The position numbers and the translations under genes are program-made. From a virus: DNA of 56,480 bases. The notes beneath the pieces are model-generated. The model was given only the letters and a program-made list of their open reading frames with translations. It had not been told where the DNA came from and did no database searches. The stretch's first letter is position 1. The number at the start of each line of letters is the position of its first letter. The stretch spans positions 1 through 56,480 of the IMG/VR virus record IMGVR_UViG_3300022200_000053. The stretch is one strand, 5' to 3'. This document shows, piece by piece, positions 47,095 through 54,991 of this stretch.

Positions 47095-47772
47095 TTATTC
47101 TACACCTTTTTCATTGGGAGTTTGCCAGAAGTAATCGTCGCATTCGCCTAAGCGGCCCCATTTTAACGCTTTCTCGGAGTCAAAATATCGTGTTGAAACC
47201 TTAAAGTCTGGGGTCTTAAGGTCATGGTTGCTTAGTGATGGATCAACCATGCGGCAACGGTTATTGGGATAAGCGCCAATTTGACCGTTGTCCAAAGCCA
47301 CAATGTTATGGGATTTGTGTTCATCAGGAAACTCCGCAAAATAAAAGTCGGGTTCGTTCCGATGTGGATGATAATTGTCAATCGTAAATAGGTATGTGCC
47401 CGTCATTACACCGGCACTGCGTGTCATCACTTGGAACTCCATATTAAAGATCAAGTTCTTTTCAATGACCGTAAGACCATGATCAAACCCATTCCAGAAC
47501 TGCAGGTCGGTCAGCTCCAGGTCTGGTGTTGGACTTTCTGGTTTTTCCGGATGGTTGGGATCCCAGCCAAGGAATGCGCTGATGGGAAGCTTGTCATATA
47601 ACGCACCATACTCAGTTAGGTAAGTTTCAAACTGTAATGCTCTACCTGTTAAGGACTTGCAAGTTACCCAATAACCCAGCGTATATTCACCATGACCATC
47701 ACGTAAGTCACGCAGGTATTCACGACGCACCCAAACCTTGACGGGCGGTACGTTGGCAACAAGAGTAGTCAC
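47095..47772 (-). CDS. Conserved hypothetical phage protein (GTG start)
   Basis: A 225-residue protein with a GTG start, beta-rich and aromatic (VKVWVRREYLRDLRDGHGEY, LGYWVTCKSL; NLIFNMEFQVMTRSAGVMTG). No family recognised. The GTG touches the T-run of a terminator that ends upstream transcription, so it either lacks a 5' leader or begins further inside. Confidence 0.6.
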   Translation of the reverse strand: MTTLVANVPPVKVWVRREYLRDLRDGHGEYTLGYWVTCKSLTGRALQFETYLTEYGALYDKLPISAFLGWDPNHPEKPESPTPDLELTDLQFWNGFDHGLTVIEKNLIFNMEFQVMTRSAGVMTGTYLFTIDNYHPHRNEPDFYFAEFPDEHKSHNIVALDNGQIGAYPNNRCRMVDPSLSNHDLKTPDFKVSTRYFDSEKALKWGRLGECDDYFWQTPNEKGVE

Positions 47773-47801
47773 AAAAAAATCCCGGTGTACTAAACCGGGA
47801 T
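47773..47801 (-). terminator. Rho-independent terminator, minus strand
   Basis: On the minus strand ATCCCGG (47795-47801) pairs with CCGGGAT (47779-47785) and is followed by a run of T (47773-47779). It closes the minus-strand unit of small basic and virion-like proteins. The 112 nt upstream to 47913 hold a GGGACT/AGTCCC hairpin and no gene. Confidence 0.85.
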
Positions 47802-47913
47802 CATAGCTTCCTACCTACTCAACTTGTTGCGAAGCACCACGTTCGTAACAGTTAGGGACTGTTCGACTATTAGTCCCAGAGCGGTATTGCTCCGTTTGTC
47901 AGGATATCATAAC

Positions 47914-48114
47914 TTACTTGCTGTCGCGGTAGCGACGTGCAGCCCGTCCAGCTTTCTTTGCTTTTTCAGTGTTTGGTACGAACTGTTTGCCTTCTCGGCT
48001 ACCAGCTCTTTTCTTCTGATCAGTCTCCTCACGTTCTTTTTTAGACAGTGAGGCCCAAGCTTTTTCTGGTAGGTAACGCTTGGTGTATCCTTTTTGAATT
48101 GCGCGGTCTGCCAT
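47914..48114 (-). CDS. Small basic protein (RYLPEKAW type)
   Basis: A 66-residue basic protein. YTKRYLPEKAWASLSKKERE then TDQKKRAGSREGKQFVPNT and an Arg/Lys tail. I recall this pattern from small basic proteins of phages and large eukaryotic viruses. DNA binding or condensation in the virion is inferred from charge. Confidence 0.6.
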   Translation of the reverse strand: MADRAIQKGYTKRYLPEKAWASLSKKEREETDQKKRAGSREGKQFVPNTEKAKKAGRAARRYRDSK

Positions 48115-48116
48115 GG

Positions 48117-49046
48117 TTAACGAATATTGACGGGATAAATAAATGATTTGTCTGGCATTTTCATTACGACTGCACGACCAAAATTGGTAAGTGGATGCGC
48201 GCTAGGTGCAAAAGAAGGGCCTCCGCCAATCCCAGAGAATAAGTATTTTGTCGCCATAGCCGCAGACAAAGCTGTTTCTTGAGAGGGGTTTAATGGTGCA
48301 ATTCCACCAGGGATCTGTTGCATTGGTTCTTTTCTATCTGCAGCACCATAGGAAAAGTCATATTTTTCATTGGCTGTATATCCTTGTTCGTCGGGAGTGA
48401 ACCAGACTCTTCCAAGAGAAGTAGAGGGGGAACTCAATGGATTGCTTCCCGCTGAAGTTGAGTAGGCATCATAGGGGATCTGCCCTGTTCCCATTCTTTT
48501 TATTCTGCTTCTTGTTTCGGCTAATGCATCATTTGCAAACTTCCTAACATTAGGCATATCCATGCCTGAAGCAGAAGGTGAATTTAAAATGGCACTTAAG
48601 TTTCTTTCTTCATCTATAGCAGCTTTAAGTAAATTTTTTTGATAGTCAGGCTTGCTTATAACTTTATTCACTTCACTTGTAAGTTCTTTTGGTATCTCTA
48701 ATCCAGTTGGGCCAAGTCCAGTGTAATATCTTCCAAAGAGATTTACGCTAAAAGGTAAAGCATTTAAACCTTTTGATATACCTTGTTGAACAATAGGAGG
48801 AGAAGAGCGTACTGCTCGCTCAACAAAAGGTTGGGCATTGCTTATGCTACTAGCTGCTGCGTCAATTAAAGATGCCTGCCTGCGTTCTAAATCAGTTGGC
48901 TGTGCTCCTTTTGGGATACCTGATCTTTGAAATGCTGCACCTATAGGTGTTGCTGCGCCACCAGGTAACAAACCACCAAAAACATTTTTGTCGACTTGAC
49001 CGTACGTGCGGCCTACACGATTTAAAAACTTCTGAAATAATTCCAT
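48117..49046 (-). CDS. Putative virion protein
   Basis: A 309-residue protein (ATG coupled to the upstream stop, TGATG). Ser/Pro/Gly-rich with a helical N-terminus (FQKFLNRVGRTYGQVDKNVF) and AALSAAMATKYLFSGIGGG-like segments. It resembles the internal virion proteins of the left module in composition. No family recognised. Confidence 0.5.
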   Translation of the reverse strand: MELFQKFLNRVGRTYGQVDKNVFGGLLPGGAATPIGAAFQRSGIPKGAQPTDLERRQASLIDAAASSISNAQPFVERAVRSSPPIVQQGISKGLNALPFSVNLFGRYYTGLGPTGLEIPKELTSEVNKVISKPDYQKNLLKAAIDEERNLSAILNSPSASGMDMPNVRKFANDALAETRSRIKRMGTGQIPYDAYSTSAGSNPLSSPSTSLGRVWFTPDEQGYTANEKYDFSYGAADRKEPMQQIPGGIAPLNPSQETALSAAMATKYLFSGIGGGPSFAPSAHPLTNFGRAVVMKMPDKSFIYPVNIR

Positions 49047-49327
49047 CACTTACTCTCCTTATACTTCTTGGCAGCAGACTTAGCTTTCTTTCGTTTTTCG
49101 TACTCGTCTTTTGTCATCCACTTCTCTTTGCCCCACTTTTCTAAAGACTTTTGTTTTTCACCCTTTCCGCCTTTATAGCCACCGCCTGCTTTTTCATACT
49201 CCTGTGCAAGTAGCTGGGCCTTACGTGCGCTCCATTGACCTGGCTTACCGCCCTTGGAGCCGGCCATGATCCTATCTTTGATGCGTTCACGCATCCCAGG
49301 TTTTGTATATTTATTCTCCTGAGACAT
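49046..49327 (-). CDS. DUF5872-like small basic protein
   Basis: A 93-residue protein. YTKPGMRERIKDRIMAGSKG then GKPGQWSARKAQLLAQEYEK and AGGGYKGGKGEKQKSLEKWG match DUF5872, a short basic family I recall in giant viruses, algae-infecting viruses and some phages. It ends in Lys-rich segments. The function is unknown; virion DNA or structural packaging is a guess. Confidence 0.75.
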   Translation of the reverse strand: MSQENKYTKPGMRERIKDRIMAGSKGGKPGQWSARKAQLLAQEYEKAGGGYKGGKGEKQKSLEKWGKEKWMTKDEYEKRKKAKSAAKKYKESK

Positions 49328-49481
49328 CAGGATTTTTATTACGCTCTTCTAGTATTCTACGCCACTTACACGGACGCAAGAATACCTGCTCCATTTCCTT
49401 AGGAGTTGGCTCAGGTATTGGTAACGTCGCTAGGTATCTTTCGAGGCGTTCAGCCTCGGTAGGGATGCTTCTTCTCGTCAT
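49311..49481 (-). CDS. Small overlapping protein
   Basis: A 56-residue ORF, MTRRSIPTEAERLERYLATL..., ending FLRPCKWRRILEERNKNPDV, SGE. It overlaps the gene upstream by 32 nt and the DUF5872-like gene by 17 nt. Normal globular composition supports it. Unknown function. Confidence 0.55.
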   Translation of the reverse strand: MTRRSIPTEAERLERYLATLPIPEPTPKEMEQVFLRPCKWRRILEERNKNPDVSGE

Positions 49482-49698
49482 CCTTCTTTGTAAATTGCTG
49501 CATCAAATCATCAACTTGCTCCAGGGATTCGATGCGGATCAAAAGATCAGATAACGTATTCACCGTAAGCGGGTGCTCCGTGCGTGCAGCAAACGCAAGT
49601 GCTTCACGTAGGCATGCTGAGGCTTGATCCAAAGAATCCTTGACTTGCGTAGAAAGAGACATTTCAGAAGTGCGTGGTGCTCTAACTATAGTAAACAT
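49450..49698 (-). CDS. Small helical protein
   Basis: An 82-residue protein; ATG 49662 (MSLSTQVKDS) is an alternative start. Helical (DSLDQASACLREALAFAART; SLEQVDDLMQQFTKKDDE). First gene of this minus-strand subunit. Unknown. Confidence 0.6.
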   Translation of the reverse strand: MFTIVRAPRTSEMSLSTQVKDSLDQASACLREALAFAARTEHPLTVNTLSDLLIRIESLEQVDDLMQQFTKKDDEKKHPYRG

Positions 49699-49759
49699 AG
49701 CTGTTCTTTGTCACATTACTATTATGCATCAAGAACAACACAATGAAAAGTACGGATAA

Positions 49760-50341
49760 CTAGTACCAGAGCCAGCCAATTTGATACGAGTCAAACCATG
49801 GTTCAATACCAATCGACTCCATCAGTTCGTAAACAAGGCGACCTTTGCCATGTCGGCGTCCATCAGGTGCTTTGATATTGTCATCAACAACAATTAAAGT
49901 ACCAGGATTCAGGAGTTGGTAGGCAGCAAGCAATTCCTTTAGGTGATGCGCGGCTGGTGCCCAGTCATTATTCCAGTCAGTAATGTTGTACGAGTCCAAG
50001 TACAACAAGTCACAAGCACCATAAAAGGTGTCAAGTGCTTCCACGGAATCAGACTCGATTACCTCCGCATGTTTAGTGTTCTTACGTGCCAGGGCGCAGG
50101 CACCTGGGTCAATGTCAATTGAAATCAGCTGACCTTCCCCACGTATGTCAATGTAATTGTCAAATAAAAGAGTTGAGCAACCATCGCCTGTGTAGTTGTT
50201 TTCTTCTCGATACGTCCCGGTTTCAATAATAATTGGTTTATGACACTCGTCTAGATGGTCAAAGATTTTTTGGAAAGTGAGCTCGCGTGCACCAAGGCGT
50301 GGTTTCAGTGGTTCAAAATACTCATTCCAGGTGCGTGTCAT
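49760..50341 (-). CDS. SAM-dependent methyltransferase-like protein
   Basis: A 193-residue protein with a class I Rossmann methyltransferase pattern. Motif I is IIIETGTYREEN, an ETGT variant of the ExGxGxG loop. Motif II ends in LISIDIDPGACALARKN (acidic ribose-binding residue). Motif IV is CDLLYLDSYN, and NPGTLIVVDDN follows. The last two resemble the methyltransferase type 24 group. The substrate is unknown. It could modify DNA, sugar or protein; the glycosyltransferase is 5 kb away. Confidence 0.7.
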   Translation of the reverse strand: MTRTWNEYFEPLKPRLGARELTFQKIFDHLDECHKPIIIETGTYREENNYTGDGCSTLLFDNYIDIRGEGQLISIDIDPGACALARKNTKHAEVIESDSVEALDTFYGACDLLYLDSYNITDWNNDWAPAAHHLKELLAAYQLLNPGTLIVVDDNIKAPDGRRHGKGRLVYELMESIGIEPWFDSYQIGWLWY

Positions 50342-50343
50342 AA

Positions 50344-50505
50344 CTAAAGATCAATTCGAGTGTACGGGATATCCTTGGATTGTAGCTCTTTTTCGTACGC
50401 ATCAGCTTCAATGGTTTCAACATCCTCGAAAGCAAGGTTGTTCAGACAGCCAGTTCTGCAGTCCTCATCAAAGTCAAAATAAAAACGCGTAAGGTTGGAG
50501 CCCAT
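50344..50505 (-). CDS. Small acidic protein
   Basis: A 53-residue ORF, MGSNLTRFYFDFDEDCRTGC..., ending YEKELQSKDIPYTRIDL. It ends 2 nt before the methyltransferase-like start. Globular composition; unknown function. Confidence 0.55.
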   Translation of the reverse strand: MGSNLTRFYFDFDEDCRTGCLNNLAFEDVETIEADAYEKELQSKDIPYTRIDL

Positions 50506-50507
50506 GG

Positions 50508-50612
50508 TTACTGGCGAGAAAGGACTTCGGTAAAAAAGAGGTATGCATCCATGCTGATCACCACGAGCATAGCCCCCAGGATCGACGCAATTGCGTAGTT
50601 AAAGTTGTCCAC
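50508..50612 (-). CDS. 34-residue membrane peptide (GTG start)
   Basis: VDNFNYAIASILGAMLVVIS then MDAYLFFTEVLSRQ, essentially one transmembrane helix with a GTG start and no clear SD. The stop lies 2 nt from the next ATG, which supports it as the first gene of the operon. It does not match a photosystem small subunit I know. Confidence 0.4.
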   Translation of the reverse strand: MDNFNYAIASILGAMLVVISMDAYLFFTEVLSRQ

Positions 50613-50663
50613 TGCACTCTGGTTCTTTTCATGCTAAGTTAGCAGCAATATACAAAACCATCA

Positions 50664-51518
50664 ATGGTTGCTAAAATTGAAAACAGCGATCCCTGGTCGC
50701 TGAAATATCAAGAGCAACCAGAGCTAATGCGGGAGCTAAACAGCCGTCCCGCCCGAATTACAATCAACGGTAAGAGACATTATCATACCCCATTTGTAAC
50801 AGGGCCGGCGCCCAGTGTGACGACAATCCTATCAGAAACTGCTTCCGAAGCAAACAAACGGAAGCTTGAAATGTGGTCCAAGGCTAATCCGGGTGTTAAA
50901 GAACAAGCTGCTGAGAGGGGTACGGCAATCCACTATGGTATGGAATGCTACCTAAAAGGAGATAAAAACCCTGAAATCCCAGAGGAGTACGCAGAGTTTT
51001 GGTCTGGGATGCCACAGATTCTGGATCAATTTGAAGAAGTGTTATGGGCTGAGACTCCTCTTTTGGATAAACATCAGTTTGCTCTGTCAAACGATGGGGT
51101 TGGTCGAGTATGGGGCCAGGATGAAGAAGGGAGGGCTTGGTCAGGAAGTCCTGACATTATTGGTGTAGTAGGCGGCAAGTTGACATTGGCCGACCTTAAG
51201 ACCAGTGTCAAACCATACAGTCGTAAATGGCCAAAAGATCTTGAAAAAGGGTCCCAGGAATGGCGAGACCTTCTTGGTGGTCACCTGAAGTTCAAGAAAT
51301 GCCTAAAACAGTTAGCTGCTTATGACTTAGGTATTACCCAAACATTGGGAATGAAGGTGCAGCAGGCGGCAGTGCTGGTATCAACTCCTCTGCGGACCCA
51401 GGTCTTCAAGATCGGTCGTCGTTACTTGGATATGTTGCACGAAGATTGGTATAAACTTGTCGAAGAATACTATACGCAAATTGAAAATTGCGGTGTCTAT
51501 GACGCTGATCTGATCTGA
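50664..51518 (+). CDS. PD-(D/E)XK exonuclease-like protein
   Basis: A 284-residue protein. The catalytic region reads SPDIIGVVGGKLTLADLKTS (Asp ... Asp-x-Lys), preceded by RGTAIHYGMECYLKGD, a RecB/Cas4-type helix with His. A later QLAAYDLGI matches the motif IV QxxxY of RecB-family nucleases. It probably processes DNA ends in replication or recombination. It stands at the head of a plus-strand operon with the primase-helicase. Confidence 0.8.
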   Translation: MVAKIENSDPWSLKYQEQPELMRELNSRPARITINGKRHYHTPFVTGPAPSVTTILSETASEANKRKLEMWSKANPGVKEQAAERGTAIHYGMECYLKGDKNPEIPEEYAEFWSGMPQILDQFEEVLWAETPLLDKHQFALSNDGVGRVWGQDEEGRAWSGSPDIIGVVGGKLTLADLKTSVKPYSRKWPKDLEKGSQEWRDLLGGHLKFKKCLKQLAAYDLGITQTLGMKVQQAAVLVSTPLRTQVFKIGRRYLDMLHEDWYKLVEEYYTQIENCGVYDADLI

Positions 51519-51538
51519 GGACGTGCTCTGATAAGATC

Positions 51539-51721
51539 ATGGCTTACAACCCTCAAGCTCCCATGGAATGCCGTAAGCGCCTGGCCTGGACTATTGCCTG
51601 CGAGCGTGCTGTTGTAACAAAAGAAGATGCTGTTGAGTTGTACAACAAACTGATGAAAGAATTTATGGCAATTGATAAAAGGGCTAAATATAAAGAACAT
51701 GAGTCCAATAAGACTCAGTGA
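51539..51721 (+). CDS. Small helical protein
   Basis: A 60-residue protein (APMECRKRLAWTIACERAVV) with a basic tail. Between nuclease and primase-helicase; overlaps the next gene by 23 nt. Unknown. Confidence 0.6.
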   Translation: MAYNPQAPMECRKRLAWTIACERAVVTKEDAVELYNKLMKEFMAIDKRAKYKEHESNKTQ

Positions 51722-51980
51722 TTTAACGCAATCTTGGGAAGACAGCCAGATAACCGGCCGTAGGATAAGAAGACACACAACTGAGCCTTCCATGGACATC
51801 CACGTAATCTGCGTGGGTGAGTGGATCAATACTCTCCTGAACCGCATGAATACTGCGGTGGACGGGGATTGTTTTGTCCTGCCCACCCTTATGCATCTCC
51901 ATGCCTACAACATCCTAAAGGAAAGCTCATTCCCAGAGAAAAACCTTAAAGTAGAAGTTCTGCAGCAAACGGAAGTATGA
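51699..51980 (+). CDS. Small protein of unknown function
   Basis: A 93-residue protein from ATG 51699 (SMDIHVICVGEWINTLLNRM). It is coupled to the primase-helicase by ATGA overlap. Unknown. Confidence 0.6.
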   Translation: MSPIRLSDLTQSWEDSQITGRRIRRHTTEPSMDIHVICVGEWINTLLNRMNTAVDGDCFVLPTLMHLHAYNILKESSFPEKNLKVEVLQQTEV

Positions 51981-54628
51981 CAAGCCAAAGTCAACAAGCT
52001 CTTAAGCCTGGCGAAATTAGGCTTGATCTTATTCCAATTGATTGGCCCCTGACTCCACTGGGTGCAAATAAAGATCCGTACATCCAGGGCTGGCAGAACA
52101 AACCATTTAGTGTCAAAGAAATTGAAGAGGAGCTAGCAACAGGTGACTGTAAAGCAATTGGCGTACTTGGCGGCCCTACCTATAACCATCCTTATGGTTT
52201 GGTTTGGGTTGATGTTGACGGACCAAGCGTCTACAAACTCATCGAAAAAATCAGTGGATTCTGTTGGTATGACGCCTTGCCTCCCACCCTTACCATCTTT
52301 AGCGGTAAAAAGGGAAGGGAACGTCGCCTCTACAAGTTAGACCGCGACAAGCACAAACATTTTTTAAGAAATAAATACACCTGGCACGCAGAAGAAAATA
52401 AAGAAAAGCTTGAGATCCTTTGGAAAAAACACCAGGGTGTCTTGATGGGTCTGCACCCAGAGACAGAAGGCTACTACACAGGAGAAGGGTTGGGTTTTGA
52501 GTGGGCGGACAAGCTGCCTGAACTTCCTGGTTGGATCTTGGATGGCATCATTACTAAAAACGCAAAACAAGGAAAACCAGCTCAGGAAGTCTCTCGAATT
52601 ATTGGTAGCGGATTTGCTATAACCTCATCGATAGGACTAGAGCGAGATATCCAACTTGCAATTGAAGCAACGTGGGGTATGCCTCCAGAGGCAGCAGATG
52701 ATTATGACATCTGGATTACAGTTGGTCAAACGCTTCATGCATTGGACGAATCCTTGCTAGAGCAATGGGATGAATGGTCTAAGCAATCTGAAAAATATCG
52801 AGAAGGTGAATGCCATAAACGTTGGTTGTCCTTTAGTAAAAGCGGTGGACGCGGTCTTGGTTCCTTGATCCATGTAGCCAAGGAACAGGGATGGACGCCA
52901 TCCATGGATTATAAAGTGATGAATGTAGATGACTCAACGCTTGAGCACATCGCATCAGAGCTTGAAAAAATTGAGTCACATATTCAAGAGCAAAGTACTA
53001 TGCCGGCGATCAAAGAAGAAAAAACCACGATCTTATCTACAGCAAAAACATGGGGTAAAGAAAGAAAAGGGAAAAGTAAAGAACCTCGCCCCAAAAATCA
53101 ATCATCTGATGTTGTTGCTGAGAAAATTCTCAGTATGTATAACGGGAATTTAAGGTATAGCGAAAACCAGGGCTTTTTCTATATCTATGGCCATCGTTCG
53201 CCTGGTGTCTGGTGTCACCTCTCAGAGCTTGAAATGAAAAGCTCTATTAAAGAGCATCTTGAGTATGTAAAAGAATCACTGCTTCCCAATGGATATTCCA
53301 TGAATATGATCTCGGATGTCATGGAGCAGCTCAGGATTTCAACCCTGCATGAAGATTGGTATGAAGACAATGAGCTACTACTTTTTACCAATGGGATCTT
53401 GAACGTTAAAACAAGGGAGCTTCTTCCATTCAACAAAGAAATGTACATGATACAACAACTGCCTTATGACTACGATCCAGGGGCAGGTTGTGAACCCATC
53501 ATTAAATGGCTGAAGGAAGCACAGAATAATGATTGGAGTCGCGTTCAGGTATTAAGGGCTTGGCTTCGTGCTGTACTTCTTAGTCACTCGGAAATACAAA
53601 AGTTTGTTGAGATTGTAGGCCCAGGGAAATCTGGTAAGTCGACCTATTCAAACCTTGCCCATGCATTGGTGGGCGATGAGAACGCAATGATCTCATCCTT
53701 GGAACACCTTGAGAAAAATAGGTTTGAGACAGCAAATCTGTATAAGAAAAAACTGTTGCTGTTCAATGATGTGGAGCGGTATGGCGGATCGGTATCTGTG
53801 TTAAAAGCAGTGACCGGTCGTGACCTAATTCGTAAAGAACGTAAGTTCCAAGCTGGGTCTCAAAAACCGTTTAAATTTAATGGTCTCGTTATTATTACAG
53901 CAAACGAACCAATTCAAACTACAGATCCAACTTCTGGTCTTGCCAGGCGGCGTCTTACGATTCCATTTGATAAACCATTTACTGGTAACTCGGCAGAACA
54001 ACGTACCCTTATTGATATGGACGACAACGGTCGTCCGTTTGGAGAGTTTGCTTCTTTGCTTCCAGGGCTGGTGAATTGGGTTCTGGATATGTCAGAAGTT
54101 GAAATGCGAGAATACCTTATGGAAACCACCAGCAAGGTTGAGTTTTTTGCCAAACACCATCGAGAACAAATTCTGAAGTCCAATCAAATTATGGATTGGC
54201 TAGAGCACTGTATTGTTTTCGATCCAGATGTGTCGTCTGCCATCGGATTGGCAAAGAACGCAGTAGCTGGTTCCGGTAAACTATACTCCAATTCTGATAA
54301 CTGGCTTTACGCCAACTACTGTGAGTTTTCCAGGGCGTCAAATAATAACATCCTAGGGCGCAGCCGATTTGAAACTCTTCTGATGGATGTGTGTCGTCAT
54401 CAACTTGCTCTGAATGTTTATAAATTTAAGACCAAAGGAGGCTGGAGGGTCGGCAATATTGCTTGTCGACTTGCTGATCCAACCAAGTACAAAACCTATC
54501 CTTCGATTGTAGAAGTCGGTTTAAACAAAGAAAATTGGCAGGATCAATATGGAAATGTCTTGGATAACAAGACTAATGAAACAATAAATGAAGATGAATT
54601 ATCCAAATGGGGAATGGTCGACATTTAA
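51977..54628 (+). CDS. Primase-polymerase / SF3 (D5-like) helicase
   Basis: An 883-residue protein. The N-terminal 180 residues look like a bifunctional primase-polymerase (DWPLTPLGANKDPYIQGWQN, and LVWVDVDG with D79-x-D81 as metal ligands). A middle region (about residues 215-310) contains WGMPPEAADDYDIWITVGQT. A D5-N-like part follows. The SF3 helicase has Walker A GPGKSGKST (about residues 547-555), Walker B KKLLLFNDVE and NGLVIITANEP with DPTSGLARRR (sensor and Arg finger). It would prime and unwind for the family A polymerase. Confidence 0.87.
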   Translation: MTSQSQQALKPGEIRLDLIPIDWPLTPLGANKDPYIQGWQNKPFSVKEIEEELATGDCKAIGVLGGPTYNHPYGLVWVDVDGPSVYKLIEKISGFCWYDALPPTLTIFSGKKGRERRLYKLDRDKHKHFLRNKYTWHAEENKEKLEILWKKHQGVLMGLHPETEGYYTGEGLGFEWADKLPELPGWILDGIITKNAKQGKPAQEVSRIIGSGFAITSSIGLERDIQLAIEATWGMPPEAADDYDIWITVGQTLHALDESLLEQWDEWSKQSEKYREGECHKRWLSFSKSGGRGLGSLIHVAKEQGWTPSMDYKVMNVDDSTLEHIASELEKIESHIQEQSTMPAIKEEKTTILSTAKTWGKERKGKSKEPRPKNQSSDVVAEKILSMYNGNLRYSENQGFFYIYGHRSPGVWCHLSELEMKSSIKEHLEYVKESLLPNGYSMNMISDVMEQLRISTLHEDWYEDNELLLFTNGILNVKTRELLPFNKEMYMIQQLPYDYDPGAGCEPIIKWLKEAQNNDWSRVQVLRAWLRAVLLSHSEIQKFVEIVGPGKSGKSTYSNLAHALVGDENAMISSLEHLEKNRFETANLYKKKLLLFNDVERYGGSVSVLKAVTGRDLIRKERKFQAGSQKPFKFNGLVIITANEPIQTTDPTSGLARRRLTIPFDKPFTGNSAEQRTLIDMDDNGRPFGEFASLLPGLVNWVLDMSEVEMREYLMETTSKVEFFAKHHREQILKSNQIMDWLEHCIVFDPDVSSAIGLAKNAVAGSGKLYSNSDNWLYANYCEFSRASNNNILGRSRFETLLMDVCRHQLALNVYKFKTKGGWRVGNIACRLADPTKYKTYPSIVEVGLNKENWQDQYGNVLDNKTNETINEDELSKWGMVDI

Positions 54629-54966
54629 TCCTTGATCTTTATGGGTGTGACCCAGGAATTCTGGATGATTACGAGAAGCTTCAACAGTTGCTTGAAGCTT
54701 CTCTTGTTATGGCAAAAGCAACTATTCTTCGGATTTTTGGGGAAAAGTTTCAGCCACAAGGAGTGACTCTCCTAGCACTGCTGTCGGAATCACATGCAAG
54801 TATCCACACCTGGCCAGAGATCGGGTACTGCGCTATCGATCTTTATACCTGCGGGGACACAACGCGAACACATAGAGCTGCTGAGTTTTTAAAGAAGAAA
54901 CTAAAAGCAAAAACAACAGAAGAAAAAGAGTTAGTACGGTCAATAACACCTACTGTTTCTGTATAG
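54607..54966 (+). CDS. speD: S-adenosylmethionine decarboxylase proenzyme
   Basis: A 119-residue protein. SpeD makes decarboxylated AdoMet for polyamine synthesis using a pyruvoyl group from self-cleavage. LLSESHASIHTWPE has the cleavage site at E61-S62, and H67 and C82 (LYTCGD) match the catalytic His and Cys of the bacterial enzyme. GRHLILDLYGCDP is typical of the N-terminus. Length is normal. It overlaps the primase-helicase by 22 nt. Phage SpeD is known from cyanophages; polyamines may help package DNA. Confidence 0.93.
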   Translation: MGNGRHLILDLYGCDPGILDDYEKLQQLLEASLVMAKATILRIFGEKFQPQGVTLLALLSESHASIHTWPEIGYCAIDLYTCGDTTRTHRAAEFLKKKLKAKTTEEKELVRSITPTVSV

Positions 54967-54991
54967 TAAGGCGAGAACTGTTTCATTTTCA

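Noticed and set aside
50508-50612. Photosystem small subunit
   Set aside because: The 34-residue peptide has one transmembrane helix but matches none of the small PSI, PSII or cytochrome b6f subunits I could recall.
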